DNA of 64,000 nucleotides from JBCDGZ01 sp038750655 (GTDB taxonomy: Bacteria > Bacteroidota > Bacteroidia > Chitinophagales > Saprospiraceae): contig JBCDGZ010000006.1 of the NCBI GenBank assembly GCA_038750655.1, forward strand, positions 25,005 to 89,004, given 5' to 3'. Below, piece after piece: positions 26,901-36,069 of the stretch. The notes below the pieces were generated by a model, which was not told the DNA's origin, did no database searches, and saw only the letters and a program-made list of their open reading frames with translations. How positions within the stretch are numbered: position 1 is the first letter of the stretch; each line of letters opens with the position of its first letter. The position numbers and the translations under genes are program-made.

Positions 26901-27844
26901 TTCAGTCGAAACTTCCAGGCCAGATCGAGGCTGATCAGATGCTCGTAGGCCAGGGCCTGCTCTGAAGAGTTAAAGCGGAGGAAGGTGGGCCGGTAGAGGA
27001 AGCCCAGGTAGAAGCGTTTGCCTGTGCGAGCATAGCCAGAGAGCTGTGCCCCCAGGCTGTTGTTTTGTCGATAAGCTTCGGGCCGTGTCGGCGGCAGCGG
27101 ATCAAAAATCTCCGAATATTTCCATTCCCATACATTGCGCGCAAAGCTCAACCCGTAACCCAGCTGAAAGCGGTTCCAATGGTGTTGATGTGCGGCGGTC
27201 ACAAACCAGCTGCCCGCAATTTGCCATTCGCCACTAATATCCACTGCGGCAGGTATCGGTAAAAAGAAGGAGGAGGCCCCACTTACGGATAAGTGGACAG
27301 AGCGATTTCGCTTGTAGTGATAATCAGCCCCCAAGGATATGCCCCAGAAGCCCGCTTCATATTGAGGGTCCTCCCCGTCGGGCTGTAGGTAGAAGGAGTT
27401 GAAGTAGGGGATAGAAAGGTGGAGCATCCATTTTTTGTCATTCGTTAAAATTGGCCAAGGGTAGTACTCGGCTACGGTATCTTGCATATTGATGTAGATG
27501 GGGCCTCGGTAGGTATAGCTGAGGGCTTTGTTTCCATCTACAAAAAAGCCGGGCCAAAGCAATGGATAGGCATTCCCCCAATACGCCCAGGAGCGCCTCG
27601 CCGGAATGTCGATGACCTTGCTGATGCTGTCGTTCCGTACTTGAATACTTAGGGAATTGGGGCTACGTTTTGTGCTTACCCGTACTTTATTATTAGTCAG
27701 GGTCATCAAAGTATCTTCCTCTACGATGACCTGCGCAGGGGTATTGGTAATGACCTCAAATTGAGTGTAGGAGCCGTTGATAATACTGGCGCAGGAAGTA
27801 CAGCAAAGGAGTAAAGCGACAAGCCCTGTCGTTTTAGTTATCAT
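26897..27844 (-). CDS. Hypothetical lipoprotein with beta-rich C-terminal region
   Basis: A 315-residue protein with a lipoprotein-type signal (MITKTTGLVALLLCC, then TSCAS with C18 as the likely lipidated residue). The N-terminal part of the mature chain (FEVITNTPAQVIVEEDTLMT) resembles the PEGA-like or translocated-intimin-like repeats of other SCAS-type lipoproteins (the Bacteroidota 'ASIINGS' start is also shared with E. coli YceK-type small lipoproteins). The rest has aromatic beta strands (GFWGISLGADYHYKR, FQLGYGLSFARNVWEW) resembling a small outer-membrane barrel. Function unknown. It follows the SurA-like run in the same direction after a 76-bp gap and may be separate. Confidence 0.72.
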   Translation of the reverse strand: MITKTTGLVALLLCCTSCASIINGSYTQFEVITNTPAQVIVEEDTLMTLTNNKVRVSTKRSPNSLSIQVRNDSISKVIDIPARRSWAYWGNAYPLLWPGFFVDGNKALSYTYRGPIYINMQDTVAEYYPWPILTNDKKWMLHLSIPYFNSFYLQPDGEDPQYEAGFWGISLGADYHYKRNRSVHLSVSGASSFFLPIPAAVDISGEWQIAGSWFVTAAHQHHWNRFQLGYGLSFARNVWEWKYSEIFDPLPPTRPEAYRQNNSLGAQLSGYARTGKRFYLGFLYRPTFLRFNSSEQALAYEHLISLDLAWKFRLN

Positions 27845-27920
27845 TCGATCAATTTTTTCGCGTACTTAGGCGTACGATTAGTTGGCTTGTCCCTTAGCGT
27901 TCTTTATCACTTATTTACCA

Positions 27921-29288
27921 TCACGGTCGTATGACTTTGATCCAGGGCTGCAAGTTAGGGCAGCTGTGGTAGCGAGGATCGATAGAGATGTAGGTGGCCC
28001 CCATCTTCTCCTGCACCCACTTATTGACGTGGCTAGTAGTCTTGGCTTCCAGCGCTGCGGCCTTAATTTTGGAGTAATCCTCGCTCAGGTTAGCCTTGTG
28101 AGGACGGGTACGGGATTTGAGGAAAATGATGCGGTAATAGATTTCTCCCAATGGGTTGCGAAATTCAATAGGAGCAGAGATGTCTCCAACTTCCATTGTA
28201 TCGATGGTGAAGTAAATGTCTGGTTCCAGATCAGCAATTTCGAAGAAGGTATTTCCTGATTTGGGGTTCACCATATTACCATCGTTGTTGTAACTCTGTT
28301 GATTTTCGTCCGAATAGCGTTTGACGGCACGAGAGAAGGTGGTAGAATCTTCGAGTACAAGGGTACGAATGCTATCCAGCAGCGATCTGGTTTTAATCAG
28401 ATCATTTTCCGTAACATCCGGTTTGATGAGAATATGGCGAGTATTAATGGAATTGCCTCGTCTTTCCAGGGTTTGGATGATGTGGAATCCGAACTCTGTT
28501 TCGACTGCTTTGGAAATTTGACCGTTTTCGAGATTGTAGGCAGCGGCCTCAAATTCAGGGACGAAGGTTCCGCGGCGCTGATTACCAAGATTACCATCTA
28601 CACGGGCCGAGCCGCCGTCGTCAGAATATTTGCGGGCCAACTCGCCAAAGTCTTCGCCACCATCGACAATACGGGTACGCAGCTCTTCCACCTCGGCACG
28701 CGCCTTGGCCTTTTCGGTTTCATTGACCTTGGGTTTGAGGACAATTTCCCCAATTTCTACCTCTGAGTTGAAGTAGGGGAGACTGTCTACCGGAATACTG
28801 GCAAAGAAGTCCTTGACCTCTGCGGGTGTCACCGAAATATCCGCTACAATCTGACCGCGCATACGCTGCACCAGCAGTTGATCCTCCAAATCTCCCCGAA
28901 ATTGCTTGCGAACTTCCGAGATTGACTGGCCGTAGTACTCCTCAAATTGTGCAACATTACCATTCATATACCCCAGAATATTATCGATCCGGGCATTGAG
29001 CTGCGCATCGACCTCCTCATCCGACACCTCGACACTATCCAGCCGCGCCTGCGTCAGCAGCAGCCCCTTGGCGAGCAGGTTGTCCATCAGTGTACAACGG
29101 AAGTCTTCCGGCAGGCCTCCCTGCTCCTTCGACATCAGATCAAACTGCTCTTCAACATCCGACAGCAATACCAATTCGTTGCCGACTTTCCCCACAATCT
29201 TATCAATGACTGCTTTTTGCTGGGCAATCAGGCCAGAACTCAACAACAACAGAACGGCTAATAGGGTGATCTTGTCAATTCTCATCAT
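27921..29288 (-). CDS. SurA-like periplasmic chaperone with two parvulin (PpiC-type) domains
   Basis: A 455-residue exported protein (signal MMRIDKITLLAVLLLLSSGLIAQ). The opening VIDKIVGKVGNELVLLSDVEEQ is the SurA N-terminal chaperone block. Two parvulin-type peptidyl-prolyl isomerase domains follow: one ending with GQISKAVETEFGFHIIQ, and one starting INTRHILIKPD. SurA escorts unfolded outer-membrane proteins to BAM. The gene is the last of a three-gene run with matching function (gap 9 bp to the gene before it), a set typical for Bacteroidota. The name surA is avoided because several paralogues are present and the true orthologue is not decided. Confidence 0.9.
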   Translation of the reverse strand: MMRIDKITLLAVLLLLSSGLIAQQKAVIDKIVGKVGNELVLLSDVEEQFDLMSKEQGGLPEDFRCTLMDNLLAKGLLLTQARLDSVEVSDEEVDAQLNARIDNILGYMNGNVAQFEEYYGQSISEVRKQFRGDLEDQLLVQRMRGQIVADISVTPAEVKDFFASIPVDSLPYFNSEVEIGEIVLKPKVNETEKAKARAEVEELRTRIVDGGEDFGELARKYSDDGGSARVDGNLGNQRRGTFVPEFEAAAYNLENGQISKAVETEFGFHIIQTLERRGNSINTRHILIKPDVTENDLIKTRSLLDSIRTLVLEDSTTFSRAVKRYSDENQQSYNNDGNMVNPKSGNTFFEIADLEPDIYFTIDTMEVGDISAPIEFRNPLGEIYYRIIFLKSRTRPHKANLSEDYSKIKAAALEAKTTSHVNKWVQEKMGATYISIDPRYHSCPNLQPWIKVIRP

Positions 29289-29297
29289 AATGAATAT

Positions 29298-30170
29298 CTA
29301 GTACGAATAAATTTTAACGTTATTGCGGCGGGTTTCCCGCTCGTAAATCTCTTCTTTCTTATCTTCCAGCAACTTGATTTTGCGTTTGTGCAAGATCACC
29401 TTAGTGGCTTGCTCGCGAACATAGTCAATCGGAGGCAGTTCGCCTTTTTTTACCACATCCTTAATCCTCAGCAAGTACTTATGTGTCTCATCGCTGGTGC
29501 GGATATTGCGATTGGCGCGGAGATCATCGTTGCGTAGTTTATAGCTTTTGGGCAATTGAATGCTAATATCTTCCAGGTTGTACCAGCTGCTGTCCTCTAG
29601 CATGTAAACATCCGCGAAATTACGACAATAATCCAGCATTTTGAGGTAGGAGTCTGTATTTTGCTGCTGCCACATCCGCTCCAAATCCTCGACGTCAGGG
29701 GCCTCTTTAGGAACCTTTATAAAGTAACAACGCAGAATTGGCTGTTCTAATTTGTGCTGGTCTTTATTTTCTTCATAATAGTTGAGCATCTCCTCCTGAG
29801 TAATGGTAGAATCCAGCTGCAGCTCGACCAGCAGCTTTTCGTAATTGTATCGCACCAGCGAAGCTCGGTAGTTGAGCACCAGTTGGTCGATATTGAGGTC
29901 TTTGGGAATATTGTTCTCCGCTTCGTGCATTAGGAGCGCCTCCCGAATCCAACGTTCGACGTGCGCATTGATGATCATCGCGCTATCTTGCGTCTTGCTG
30001 CCTTCGGGTACCATGCCTTCCAGTTCAGAGAGGTACAGCGATTTGTTGTGTACCCGGGCCAGCGGCTTATCTTCCTCGACTGGAGCCTCTTCTATAGGAC
30101 TGCACATAAACAGCAGAAAGAGGCAATAGCAAAGCCCGCATATCGTGGCTGTCTTTTTTATTCCCCGCAT
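29298..30170 (-). CDS. SurA-N-like periplasmic protein lacking a recognisable parvulin domain
   Basis: A 290-residue exported protein; the signal ends in LFLLFMCS, a weak lipobox with Met before Cys. LARVHNKSLYLSELEGMVP is an opening of the trigger-factor/SurA N-terminal type and is followed by charged helices. The region where a parvulin domain should sit (LRCYFIKVPKEAPDVEDLER) is short and lacks the family's conserved Gly/Phe/His residues, so the protein is probably a chaperone without isomerase activity. Its ATG shares one base with the stop codon of the preceding gene (TAATG), a tight translational link to the 654-residue isomerase. Its length and place match small companions in other Bacteroidota SurA clusters. 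Confidence 0.78.
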   Translation of the reverse strand: MRGIKKTATICGLCYCLFLLFMCSPIEEAPVEEDKPLARVHNKSLYLSELEGMVPEGSKTQDSAMIINAHVERWIREALLMHEAENNIPKDLNIDQLVLNYRASLVRYNYEKLLVELQLDSTITQEEMLNYYEENKDQHKLEQPILRCYFIKVPKEAPDVEDLERMWQQQNTDSYLKMLDYCRNFADVYMLEDSSWYNLEDISIQLPKSYKLRNDDLRANRNIRTSDETHKYLLRIKDVVKKGELPPIDYVREQATKVILHKRKIKLLEDKKEEIYERETRRNNVKIYSY

Positions 30171-32134
30171 TACTGTATTAGACTGTCGAATACTTTTTGA
30201 TCAATATTTACCTGGTAAGCGTTTTCCAGCTCCTTTAGCCAGGCTTGCTCCAGGTGATCTTGATAGTTAGCAATGATAAATCCTCGAGCTTCTTGCAGCG
30301 TCTTCTCTGAGGGGGACAGGATCTCTTCAATCTTGATAAATTTGATCGAATTGTTCTTGGTGTTGGTTTCATTTTTTGATAAAGACCCCTTCTTCCAGGC
30401 TACTCCTTCCAGCAGGTCATTTTTCCCCTTTTCTACCAGCTTCTCCTGTACAGCAATGTGCTTGTCTTTATTAAACTTGGCCAGTACCTTCTCTGCTGCT
30501 CCCTTGGAAGCCGCCTTGCGGATGGCCTTGATCTGCTTACTGCCTTCGGCCCGAACCGTATAAATGGTCACCCTGGCCCGCTCGCCCCACATGTACTTGG
30601 ACTTGTTCGATGCGTGGAAATTAGCGAGTCCTGTAGAATCCTGAGAGGCCTTATCCCATACCGTCATCTTAGTCGCTTCAAAGAGCAAGATGCCCTCTTC
30701 GTACTCCCGCATCAGCGCCTTGAACTCTGGATACTTGCTTTCCAACTGCTGCTCCTCGTACTTGATCACCTGATCGTTGAGGTAGGCGGTGTACATTTCG
30801 CGGGCGACCGTTTGGGGAGAGCTGCCTTTGCCGCTGCGTACCCGTCGGCGCGCCATTTTCTGGCAGTGGTCGGCGAAGCTCCCTAGATTATAATTTGTTT
30901 TTCCTAAGGTAAATAGGGTTTCGTTGCGCTCCTTGCCTGTACCTGCTTTCCATTTGTAGGACAAAAAGCCCTTGCTAAGTGTATCAACAAACTGATTCAG
31001 CACCGCTGTACGCTCCTGGAAGTTGGCCTCGCGTTTGATGCGTTCTACCATCGTTTGTTTGGCCAGCTGATAGCGGCCGTCCTTCTGAATCTTGGGTTGC
31101 AGGCGACGGCGAGCGATGTCGTAAGGCTCGATGTCCTTCTTGTTGATGCGCTTGATGATGTGCCAGCCCACCCGCGACTTGATCGGCTGGGTATAGGTGC
31201 TGTCTTTTTCTATCCCGAAAGCTGCGTCTTCAAAGACCCGCTCGTATTTATTGATACCAAAGTAACCAATGTTTCCTCCTTTAGGTGCACTGGGCTTATC
31301 TTGGGAATATTGTCGGGCCAGCGCGGCGAAATCGCCACCCGCCTGTAATAGGGTATAGAGACTATCGGCCAACTGCTTGGGGGCTGGGTCATCGGCATTT
31401 TTGGAATTGTGGCGAATCAGAATATGGGCCGCTTCGATCTGACCGCGCGCTGGGCGACTGTCTTCCAGCTTGACCACATGGTAGCCGGCGCCGGTACGGA
31501 AAGGAGTCGAAACCTCGCCCTTTTTCAAGCCGTAACCAACACTTTCCAGATTGTAAAAGCCGTTAGGCAGCAATGCCGTAACAAAACCGATATTACCGCC
31601 ATTGTTTTTTGCGGTCTTGTCGTCAGAGAATTTCTTAGCCAGCTCGGCAAAGTCCTGTCCCTGATCCAGCAATTGCTTGATGCGATTGATGCCTTTGTAA
31701 GCCTTCAGGGTATCTTCTGCACTAGCGCCCGGCTTGATGCTGATCATGATATGGCTGATGTTGATGTCTCTTTTGGTGCGTTCGTAGGCCTCTTTAACCA
31801 GTCGCTCCGTCACCTCCTTATCCACCAAATAAGAATTGGCCAGCTGCTTGCGGTAGCCTTCCAATTCATTTTGCAGACTCTCAATAGTATCGAGTTGCAT
31901 TTCTTTAGCCCGGTGGACTTTTAGTTTGAATTTGACATAAAGGTCGAGATATTCCTGTAGCGACTGGCGCGAGAAGTCTGCCTTATCGCCATTTGTTTTG
32001 GAGTAGATGTATTTGAATTCTTCCAAGCCTATCGGCGTTTCTTCTACTTTAAAGAGTACCGGATCATTCTGAGACCAGCCCTGAATGGCCATTCCCAATA
32101 CCAGTGCGAGAAGAATAGTGCATCTTTTTAACAT
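30170..32134 (-). CDS. Periplasmic peptidyl-prolyl isomerase with two parvulin domains
   Basis: A 654-residue exported protein (signal MLKRCTILLALVLGMAIQGW, cut before SQND). After an N-terminal helical block (VEETPIGLEEFKYIYSK) two parvulin domains are seen, opening with INISHIMISIKPG and IEAAHILIRHN and closing with GAGYHVVKLEDSR and RVGWHIIKRINKK. The rest of the chain is charged and helical and may be a client-binding domain. It is the promoter-proximal gene of the three-gene folding-factor run; a consensus -7 box lies 62 bp upstream. It probably assists outer-membrane and T9SS proteins such as the barrels in this window, which is inference. Confidence 0.9.
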   Translation of the reverse strand: MLKRCTILLALVLGMAIQGWSQNDPVLFKVEETPIGLEEFKYIYSKTNGDKADFSRQSLQEYLDLYVKFKLKVHRAKEMQLDTIESLQNELEGYRKQLANSYLVDKEVTERLVKEAYERTKRDINISHIMISIKPGASAEDTLKAYKGINRIKQLLDQGQDFAELAKKFSDDKTAKNNGGNIGFVTALLPNGFYNLESVGYGLKKGEVSTPFRTGAGYHVVKLEDSRPARGQIEAAHILIRHNSKNADDPAPKQLADSLYTLLQAGGDFAALARQYSQDKPSAPKGGNIGYFGINKYERVFEDAAFGIEKDSTYTQPIKSRVGWHIIKRINKKDIEPYDIARRRLQPKIQKDGRYQLAKQTMVERIKREANFQERTAVLNQFVDTLSKGFLSYKWKAGTGKERNETLFTLGKTNYNLGSFADHCQKMARRRVRSGKGSSPQTVAREMYTAYLNDQVIKYEEQQLESKYPEFKALMREYEEGILLFEATKMTVWDKASQDSTGLANFHASNKSKYMWGERARVTIYTVRAEGSKQIKAIRKAASKGAAEKVLAKFNKDKHIAVQEKLVEKGKNDLLEGVAWKKGSLSKNETNTKNNSIKFIKIEEILSPSEKTLQEARGFIIANYQDHLEQAWLKELENAYQVNIDQKVFDSLIQ

Positions 32135-32196
32135 CTGTCTACTTGTTTTTATGCTTAATATTAATGTTCAAATAATTGTATTTCCAAGAAACCCCG

Positions 32197-32204
32197 CAAA
32201 ATTA
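32197..32204 (-). promoter_or_regulatory. Consensus -7 box for the folding-factor operon
   Basis: On the minus strand the sequence reads TAATTTTG, an exact TAnnTTTG. TTTG lies 22 bp upstream as a possible -33 element. The transcript would have a leader of about 55 nt before ATG 32134. The 122-bp gap 32135-32256 contains this promoter, so the run is separable from murF-alr. Confidence 0.6.
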
Positions 32205-32256
32205 GCAATTTTAGGGGGCAAATTCCCAAACAGAGCTGCTTTTGCCGCGAATCTTT

Positions 32257-34719
32257 CTATTCCTGGAAGTAAATCCGTTTGACGCGACCCGAAATTCCCG
32301 TAAATACCTCGTAGGGAATACTGTTGAGACAGCGGGCTAATGCTTCTACGGGCTGCTCCTCTCCAAAAACAATCACCTCGTCGCCCGCTCTGGCCTCCGG
32401 CACCTCTGTGATGTCAATCATACACATATCCATGCAGACATCCCCGACAATCGGCGCCTGCTTGCCAGCCACCAGAAGGCTATAGCGGCCATTGCCTGCC
32501 GTTCTCAGCAGGCCATCGGCGTAACCAATACTTACTGTTGCAATGCGTAGCGGCCGGTCGGCCCGGCCCCGGCGATTATAACCAATGCTCTCCGCCGCCG
32601 CCACCTCTTTGATCTGTGAGATACTGGCTTTGAGGCGGTGGACATACTGCAAGGGCATTTTCAGCTTATTGCTGCCGCCAATACCATACAGCCCAATGCC
32701 CAAACGTACCATATCCAGTTGGTATTGTGGGAAGCGAGCAATGCCCGCCGAGTTGAGGATATGCGCCAAAGGGCGGTAGCCTAGTCCGGCTGCTAGCTGT
32801 TCGTACAGTTGCTGGAACTGCTGAAACTGTTGATGGGTGAAGACATCGTGCTCTGGCGCATCGCTGGCCACCAAATGGGAGAAGATGGAACGGACTTCCA
32901 GCTGAGGTTGATTTTGCAGGGTTGGTATCAACTGAGGCAGCTGTTGGGCTTCGAAGCCCAGGCGATGCATCCCGGTATCCAGCTTGATGTGGACCGCGGC
33001 CCTTTGGTTGGGAGGTAAATAATAAAGGAACTCTTTGAGCTGCGATAAGCTGTAGATTTCTGGCTCTAACTGATAGCGAAACAGGGCGTCGAAGCCCGCT
33101 GCCTCAGGGTTCAGCACCAGAATGGGGAGGCGAATGCCCGCCTGCCGCAGCTCTACGCCCTCGTCTGTATAGGCGACCGCCAGATAGTCAACGGCCTGCG
33201 CTTCCAGCTGGCGGGCCAGTTCGATGCTGCCGCTGCCGTAGCCAGAGGCCTTCACCATGACCATCAGCTTGGTGGGCCGCTTCAGCAGCTGACTGTAGAC
33301 GCGGAGGTTGTGCACCAGCGCGCTGAAGTTGATCTCCAAGACCGTCGAATGAGCCTGGGCCTCCAGCCGCATCGCAATGCGCTCGAAGGCGAAGGGCCGC
33401 GCTCCCTTGAGGAGAATCAACTCCTGTTCGAAGGGAATCTGGGCCAGCTGATCCAGAAAATGCGCAGTGTCTGGGAAAAGTTGTAACTCAATATCACTAG
33501 AGAGGTATTGGCGAATCTGTGGAATATGGCGGCCAATGCCGAAGAGGCGATTGATTTGTGCTTGTTCTAGCAGCTGCGCGACTTTCTGATAGAGCTGGCT
33601 TTGCGAAATACCGCTTTCCAGAATATCGGAGAGAATGAGGCTGCGACCTTTGGCCGGCTGCCGCCCCGCGAAATGCAGGGCTACTTCTAGCGAGCTGAGA
33701 TCGGAATTATAGCTGTCATTGATCAAGGTCGATTGGTTGATCCCTGCCTTCAATTCCAGCCGCATCGCCACTGCCTGCAAGCCCTGCATCCGCTGCTCGA
33801 TCCGATCCTGCGGGATGCCCAGCAGCAGCAGGATCGCCCAGCAGTGAATGGCATTTTCTATAGATGCCTCGTCGGCAAAAGGGATTTGTAGCGTCCGATT
33901 TTTTCCCTCAAAACGCCCTTCAATACGGGCTCGCCGCCCCTGCTCCTCAACCCTGATGATCTCCAAATCCGCAGGGCCGCTGCGCGACCAGCAAAATAAC
34001 CGCTTGTCGAAACGCGCTCGAATGGCCTGATCGATGGCTTGGTGGTCCTGGCAATAAACGATGGTTTCGGCCTTTTCAAACAAGCCCAATTTCTCCTGTA
34101 TTTTCTCCTCCATCGAGTCAAAACCCTCGCTGTGGGCCGCCCCGATGTTGGTAAATAGACCAATCTGACAGTCGATGATCGGTGCCAGGCGCTCCATCTC
34201 GCCCACGCGCGAAATACCGGCCTCGAAGAGCCCTAAATTATAGCTGTCATTGATCAGCCAGACCGAGAGGGGCACTCCCAGCTGCGAATTGTAGCTCCTC
34301 GGGCTCCTCACGACATTGTACTCCTCCTGCAAGAGCTGATAGAGCCATTCTTTGACGATGGTCTTTCCGTTACTGCCCGTAATACCGATTACCGGCAGCT
34401 CAAGCTGCTGGCGATGCCAGCGCGCCAGCGCCTGCAAAGCCGACTGTGGTTGCTCAACATGCAGAAAATTGGCCTCGGGATATGGAGAGCGGTCGATGCG
34501 TTCTGAAACAATAAAATGACGGATTCCTTGCTGGTAAAGTTCATTGATGTAGTGATGGCCATTTTGACGAAGGCCACGAAAGGCAAAAAACAAGCTGCCT
34601 TCGGCAATCAACAGCTGGCGGCTATCAAAGAGTAACTGCTTGACAGGATGGTCGGGGAGGGGGCATTGCAATACCTGCCCCTCCATCACCGCCGCTATTT
34701 GCCGAAAAGAATAAGCCAT
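32257..34719 (-). CDS. murF-alr: Bifunctional MurF / alanine racemase fusion
   Basis: An 820-residue two-domain enzyme. Residues 1-455 are MurF (UDP-MurNAc-tripeptide:D-Ala-D-Ala ligase), with the ATP loop GITGSNGKT at 112-120 and SYNSQLGVPLSVW after it. Residues ~457-820 are a fold-type III alanine racemase, with the PLP lysine at K490 in MVKASGYGSG and the second-half signature SIGYNRRGRA and VSIGYADGLLR. Both products feed the peptidoglycan D-Ala-D-Ala step: the racemase makes D-Ala and MurF adds the dipeptide. This fusion is known from Bacteroidota. It lies 6 bp after purD, so the two share a transcript although their pathways differ. Confidence 0.95.
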   Translation of the reverse strand: MAYSFRQIAAVMEGQVLQCPLPDHPVKQLLFDSRQLLIAEGSLFFAFRGLRQNGHHYINELYQQGIRHFIVSERIDRSPYPEANFLHVEQPQSALQALARWHRQQLELPVIGITGSNGKTIVKEWLYQLLQEEYNVVRSPRSYNSQLGVPLSVWLINDSYNLGLFEAGISRVGEMERLAPIIDCQIGLFTNIGAAHSEGFDSMEEKIQEKLGLFEKAETIVYCQDHQAIDQAIRARFDKRLFCWSRSGPADLEIIRVEEQGRRARIEGRFEGKNRTLQIPFADEASIENAIHCWAILLLLGIPQDRIEQRMQGLQAVAMRLELKAGINQSTLINDSYNSDLSSLEVALHFAGRQPAKGRSLILSDILESGISQSQLYQKVAQLLEQAQINRLFGIGRHIPQIRQYLSSDIELQLFPDTAHFLDQLAQIPFEQELILLKGARPFAFERIAMRLEAQAHSTVLEINFSALVHNLRVYSQLLKRPTKLMVMVKASGYGSGSIELARQLEAQAVDYLAVAYTDEGVELRQAGIRLPILVLNPEAAGFDALFRYQLEPEIYSLSQLKEFLYYLPPNQRAAVHIKLDTGMHRLGFEAQQLPQLIPTLQNQPQLEVRSIFSHLVASDAPEHDVFTHQQFQQFQQLYEQLAAGLGYRPLAHILNSAGIARFPQYQLDMVRLGIGLYGIGGSNKLKMPLQYVHRLKASISQIKEVAAAESIGYNRRGRADRPLRIATVSIGYADGLLRTAGNGRYSLLVAGKQAPIVGDVCMDMCMIDITEVPEARAGDEVIVFGEEQPVEALARCLNSIPYEVFTGISGRVKRIYFQE

Positions 34720-34725
34720 TGGTTA

Positions 34726-36000
34726 TCAGAGATCAAATCCAATATCTGTGCGGTAGTAGCGCCCTTCGAAATGCACGCGCTCCGCATTTTGGTTCGATTT
34801 GGCCAGCGCCTCGCGGAAATCAGCCCCGTAGGAGGTGAGGGCCAGCACGCGGCCGCCGTTGGTCAGCAAGTCGCCGTTGTCAGCCTTGGTGCCGGCTTGA
34901 AAAACCAGACTGCCTTCGACCGTCTCTATACCGCTGATGACCTTGCCCTTGGTGTAGACCTCGGGATAGCCACCGGAGACCAGCATAATGGTAGTGGCGG
35001 CCTGTTCGTCGATGCGGATTTGCTGTTCTTGTAATCGGCCTTCGGCCAGCGCCAGAAAGAGTTCCAGTAGGTCATTGTTCAAACGTGGGAGGACGACCTC
35101 CGTTTCTGGATCGCCGAGGCGGCAGTTGTATTCAATGACGTAGGGTTCGCCGGCGACGGCGATGAGGCCAAAGAAAATGAAGCCTTTGTAGTCCATTTTC
35201 CGCTGCTGCAGGCCCTGCATGGTGGGGTGGATGATGCGCTCTTCGACTTTTTGCATGAGAGCAGCATCTACAAAGGGGACGGGGGAGACTGCGCCCATCC
35301 CGCCGGTATTCAAGCCCTGATCGCCTTCGCCGATGCGTTTGTAATCTTTGGCGACGGGCAGGATTTTATAATGTTGGCCGTCGGTCAGCACAAAGACAGA
35401 GAATTCGATGCCATCCAGAAATTCCTCGATGACGACCCGGCTGCTGGCCGTTCCAAACTTGCCGCCGAGCATAGATTTAAACTCCGTCTGTGCTTCTTCG
35501 ACCGATGCGCAGATCAGTACGCCTTTGCCGGCGGCGAGGCCATCTGCTTTGAGGACGATGGGCGGCGGCTGTTGAGCGATGTAGGTCAGGCCCTGGTCCT
35601 GCTGCGTTCCGTCGAATTCGCGGTAGGCGGCGGTGGGGATGCCGAATTCGGCCATAAACTGCTTGGCGAATGCCTTGCTGCCTTCGAGGCGGGCGCCGTC
35701 TTGGGCGGGGCCGATGACGGGAATCTGGGCCAGTTGAGGATCGTGGGCAAAAAAGTCGCTGATGCCGCGGACGAGCGGCTCTTCGGGGCCGACGATGACC
35801 ATGTTGATCTGGTGGTCTAGGACGGCGGCCTTGACGGCTTCGAAGTCGTTGGGGTTGAGGGCGAGGTTGCTGCCGCAGGCGGCAGTACCGGGGTTACCTG
35901 GGGCGATAAACAGCTGTCCGCAGCGTGGACTTTGGCGGAGCTTCCAGGCGATAGCGTGTTCGCGTCCCCCCCCTCCTAATAATAACAGATTGATCTTCAT
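34726..36000 (-). CDS. purD: Phosphoribosylamine-glycine ligase
   Basis: A 424-residue ATP-grasp enzyme that makes glycinamide ribonucleotide in purine synthesis. MKINLLLLGGGGREHAIAWK opens the protein; VGPEEPLVRGI, VLKADGLAAGKGV and NCRLGDPETEVVLP are the family blocks. The open frame extends 60 codons upstream, but a consensus -7 box on this strand at 36021-36028 places the transcript start near 36015, so ATG 36000 is used; ATG 36012 (MQGQMK) would be at the very 5' end. murF-alr follows 6 bp downstream. No purine riboswitch or PurR-like site is seen in the short leader. Confidence 0.96.
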   Translation of the reverse strand: MKINLLLLGGGGREHAIAWKLRQSPRCGQLFIAPGNPGTAACGSNLALNPNDFEAVKAAVLDHQINMVIVGPEEPLVRGISDFFAHDPQLAQIPVIGPAQDGARLEGSKAFAKQFMAEFGIPTAAYREFDGTQQDQGLTYIAQQPPPIVLKADGLAAGKGVLICASVEEAQTEFKSMLGGKFGTASSRVVIEEFLDGIEFSVFVLTDGQHYKILPVAKDYKRIGEGDQGLNTGGMGAVSPVPFVDAALMQKVEERIIHPTMQGLQQRKMDYKGFIFFGLIAVAGEPYVIEYNCRLGDPETEVVLPRLNNDLLELFLALAEGRLQEQQIRIDEQAATTIMLVSGGYPEVYTKGKVISGIETVEGSLVFQAGTKADNGDLLTNGGRVLALTSYGADFREALAKSNQNAERVHFEGRYYRTDIGFDL

Positions 36001-36020
36001 CTGGCCTTGCATTTTGGCCC

Positions 36021-36028
36021 CAAAGATA
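36021..36028 (-). promoter_or_regulatory. Consensus -7 box for purD
   Basis: The minus strand reads TATCTTTG, an exact TAnnTTTG, 21 bp before the purD ATG at 36000. It lies 11 bp from the opposing ruvA box, so the two promoters are interleaved in a 69-bp divergent region. Confidence 0.65.
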
Positions 36029-36038
36029 AAAAAAATCG

Positions 36039-36046
36039 TACCTTCG
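36039..36046 (+). promoter_or_regulatory. -7 box for ruvA
   Basis: TACCTTCG matches TAnnTTTG at all but one base and ends 24 bp before ATG 36070, giving a leader of about 18 nt. TTG in ATTTTGG, 22 bp upstream, is a possible -33 element. Confidence 0.55.
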
Positions 36047-36069
36047 CTGCGTATAAACAATCGCCTAAA

